Of a DNA stretch of 14,149 bases, positions 13,214 through 14,149 are shown piece after piece. The notes beneath the pieces are model-generated. The model had not been told where the DNA came from. It worked only from the letters and a program-made list of their open reading frames with translations, and ran no database searches. Source of the DNA: CAZISM01 sp964541895. GTDB taxonomy: Bacteria; Zhuqueibacterota; Zhuqueibacteria; Residuimicrobiales; Residuimicrobiaceae. The position numbers were made by a program, and so were the translations under genes. Positions within the stretch are counted from its first letter, which is position 1, and every line of letters starts with the position of its first letter. Location of the stretch: NCBI GenBank assembly GCA_964541895.1, contig CAZISM010000133.1, positions 1 through 14,149 on the forward strand, in the 5' to 3' direction.

Positions 13214-14149
13214 TCAGTGGGAAGCGGCGGCAGGATCCTTATCGTCTTGATCCTGCAAGGGGATAAAAAATATGACGGCCAGAGAAGGCACCGTCAGGCA
13301 GATCACCAGAATAAAAAAGTTGAGATAACCCAGGGCGGACTGCAGGTAGCCGCTCACCATGCCGGGCAGCATCATGCCCAGCGCCATAAAGCCGGTGGAT
13401 ATGGCAAAATGGGATGTTTTGTATTCACCCCTGGCCACATACATCATGAACACCATGAGTGCGGTAAAGCCAAAACCGTAGGCAAACTGTTCAAAGGCCA
13501 CCAGCGTACCGATGACCATAATGGATGGCTTGGCCCAGGCCAGGTAGATATAGACGGCATTCGGCAAGTTAAGAAGAAGAGCCATCGGCCAGATGCATTT
13601 GCGCAATCCCAGTCTGGCAATCACCCAGCCGCCGAGAATGCCGCCCAACGTCAGACCGAGGACAGCGATGGTGCCATAAATAAATCCAACCGTAGCGGTG
13701 GGTAATCCCAGGCCGCCGTTCTGCGGGTCGTCGAGAAGAAAAGGGGCGGCCATTTTGATCAACACCGCTTCGCCCAGTCGATAAACGAGTATGAAAAAGA
13801 TGACGGCCACGATTCGCGGCTGCTGGAAATAGGTGCGGAATATCTGCACAAACGGCAGGCGTTCGCCGGCCTTGCGGCCGGCGTGGTCGGCCTGCGGACG
13901 CGGCAGCGCAAAACGGTGATAGGCATAGATAATCAGAAAGAGCACGGCGCTGATGCCGAAAGCCACGCTCCAGGTCCGGGCGATGGCCATATGGGATTCC
14001 AGCCGGCCGGCCAGAACCACCAGCAATCCGGATCCGAAAATCATCGCCAGCCGGTAGAACGTGGAACGAATGCCGACAAAAAAGGCCTGTTGTGTTTTAT
14101 CCAGGGCCAGCATATAAAAACCGTCCGCCGCAATATCGTGAGTGGCGGA
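13214..14149 (-). CDS. AmpG-like MFS muropeptide/sugar permease (5' end outside window)
   Basis: The frame stays open to the right edge, so 311 C-terminal residues are seen and the first transmembrane helices are missing. The first visible residues, SATHDIAADGFY, match the AmpG signature SATQDIAIDAY. About nine hydrophobic segments follow, with a charged cytoplasmic loop (PRPQADHAGRKAGERLP) in the middle and a conserved FGFTALMVFMMYVARGEYKT helix-loop. AmpG imports GlcNAc-anhydroMurNAc peptides across the inner membrane. It lies 15 bp upstream of the NamZ-family gene in the same direction and is probably co-transcribed with it. The transported molecule here may be MurNAc-containing sugars freed by the muramidase (inference). 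Confidence 0.85.
   Translation of the reverse strand, partial: SATHDIAADGFYMLALDKTQQAFFVGIRSTFYRLAMIFGSGLLVVLAGRLESHMAIARTWSVAFGISAVLFLIIYAYHRFALPRPQADHAGRKAGERLPFVQIFRTYFQQPRIVAVIFFILVYRLGEAVLIKMAAPFLLDDPQNGGLGLPTATVGFIYGTIAVLGLTLGGILGGWVIARLGLRKCIWPMALLLNLPNAVYIYLAWAKPSIMVIGTLVAFEQFAYGFGFTALMVFMMYVARGEYKTSHFAISTGFMALGMMLPGMVSGYLQSALGYLNFFILVICLTVPSLAVIFFIPLQDQDDKDPAAASH

Overview
The window looks like a chromosomal segment of a free-living Gram-negative bacterium. An outer-membrane beta-barrel protein, periplasmic proteins with signal peptides, a periplasmic sugar-binding protein and an AmpG-like muropeptide permease all imply an outer membrane. The gene mix (a Thermotoga-type inositol pathway, a eukaryote-type topoisomerase IB, a NamZ/AmpG pair) fits an uncultured or poorly sampled lineage, perhaps of the FCB/KSB1/Calditrichota kind; that placement is inference only. 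There is no sign of phage, IS element, CRISPR array, tRNA or rRNA.

Left region (1-6210), sugar/cyclitol catabolism. A plus-strand sugar ABC transporter substrate-binding protein enters from the left edge and ends 6 bp from the stop of a convergent minus-strand operon. The operon reads leftward: a GntR/LacI-chimera regulator (AraR architecture), iolM (scyllo-inosose 3-dehydrogenase), iolN (creatininase-fold 3-dehydro-scyllo-inosose hydrolase), iolO (5-keto-L-gluconate epimerase) and a second zinc-dependent dehydrogenase. This is the oxidative-hydrolytic inositol route described in Thermotoga maritima, in which scyllo-inosose is oxidised again, the diketone ring is cut hydrolytically to 5-keto-L-gluconate, and epimerisation gives D-tagaturonate. 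The usual first enzyme (IolG, Gfo/Idh/MocA family) is not in the window, and the second dehydrogenase may fill that or another redox step. The regulator gene and iolM each have a promoter whose -10 box is overlapped by the same TTG-N6-CAA operator, so autoregulation plus control of the pathway operon is likely.

Middle region (6211-9801). There is about 0.9 kb without a firm gene, holding two tiny overlapping minus-strand frames with good ribosome binding sites, a remnant-like open frame and a 16-bp direct repeat with 20-bp period. Then come an outer-membrane beta-barrel protein (+), a periplasmic TPR protein (-) with a strong terminator between them, and an 80-residue cysteine-cluster protein (+) with its own promoter and a bidirectional terminator.

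Right region (9953-14149), all minus strand. First is a full-length eukaryote/thaumarchaeal-type DNA topoisomerase IB with every catalytic residue present. After a gene-free 300-bp gap comes a two-gene cell-wall recycling unit: a NamZ-family (DUF1343) exo-N-acetylmuramidase preceded by an AmpG-like MFS permease cut by the right edge.
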